DNA from: Variovorax ginsengisoli
GTDB lineage: Bacteria > Pseudomonadota > Gammaproteobacteria > Burkholderiales > Burkholderiaceae_C
NCBI RefSeq assembly: GCF_030811835.1
Contig: NZ_JAUSRO010000018.1
Span: 81,329 to 145,328 of the forward strand
Reading direction: 5' to 3'
DNA: 64,000 nucleotides
Under the pieces are notes generated by a model, which was not told where the DNA came from, ran no database searches, and saw only the letters and a list, made by a program, of their open reading frames with translations. Shown here in pieces: positions 63,906-64,000 of the stretch (positions are counted from its first letter, which is position 1; each line of letters opens with the position of its first letter). Position numbers and translations under genes: made by a program.

Positions 63906-64000
63906 ATGTCCTATCTCGTGCTCGCCCGCAAATACCGGCCCCGTAATTTCGAAGAAATGGTCGGGCAGGAGCATGTGGTCCAGGCGTTGTCGAACGCGCT
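63906..64000 (+). CDS. dnaX: DNA polymerase III gamma/tau subunit, N-terminus only
   Basis: The window ends 95 nt into the gene. MSYLVLARKYRPRNFEEMVG and QEHVVQALSNA are the unmistakable DnaX start (clamp-loader ATPase N-terminus). This is a housekeeping chromosomal gene and marks the right border of the island. Confidence 0.95.
   Translation, partial: MSYLVLARKYRPRNFEEMVGQEHVVQALSNA

Overview
The window looks like high-GC DNA from a betaproteobacterium of the Burkholderiales, most like Comamonadaceae/Variovorax. Supporting points are the style of the trimeric porin, the LysR and Liv-type ABC genes, a dnaX gene of proteobacterial type at the right edge, and plasmid/ICE genes of IncP or Tn4371 flavour. 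It reads as a genomic island. Mobile-element genes sit at both ends (a TrbM-like protein and RadC on the left; SSB, a KorA/TrfB-like regulator, a zeta-type kinase and a KfrB-like protein on the right), cargo lies between, and the chromosomal gene dnaX follows. The promoters of the TrbM-like gene and of ssb share a 13-nt identical core with the same -35/-10 spacing, which ties the two ends together.

Region 1 (1-3.9 kb) is a mosaic of gene fragments (amidohydrolase, AraC, MFS, the tail of a second giant adhesin) around intact trbM-like and radC genes. Region 2 (3.9-29.6 kb) is a coherent surface-secretion and signalling locus: a two-partner-secretion transporter (TpsB), an ExbB with an unusual periplasmic sensor-like extension, ExbD, a TonB-like protein, a porin, a coiled-coil periplasmic protein, a PpiC isomerase and a YbjN protein. 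These are followed by a soluble STN/TonB-C signalling protein, an ECF sigma factor, a 47-residue coupled small ORF, a FecR anti-sigma factor, a 4007-residue TpsA exoprotein and a second ECF sigma factor. It resembles the VreA-VreI-VreR (PUMA3) and PdtA/PdtB systems of Pseudomonas aeruginosa. Region 3 (29.6-31.3 kb) is gene debris with a ParB remnant.

Region 4 (31.3-39.2 kb) has a porin and a LysR regulator, then a minus-strand set: a GlcG/HbpS-like protein, a glutathione transferase, an MFS transporter, an isoeugenol/lignostilbene-type oxygenase and a vanillin-dehydrogenase-like aldehyde dehydrogenase. Region 5 (40.3-52.8 kb) is a tightly overlapping plus-strand set: a Rieske oxygenase, an unknown protein, LivH, LivM, a fused LivG-LivF, a DUF1116 protein and a binding protein, then a class II aldolase, a truncated MDR dehydrogenase, an amidase and a PDR-type reductase, with a LysR gene in antisense. 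Together these suggest uptake, oxidative cleavage and demethylation or hydroxylation of a lignin-type aromatic compound; the substrate cannot be read from sequence.

Region 6 (53.6-61.5 kb) has a DUF421 membrane protein, a cysteine hydrolase and a broken DUF72 gene. These are followed by an overlapping trio of a membrane EAL phosphodiesterase, a double-domain KaiC-like ATPase and a KaiB-like protein, and then a sensor diguanylate cyclase. This couples a non-cyanobacterial KaiBC pair to c-di-GMP turnover and is the most intriguing part of the window together with the TPS signalling locus.
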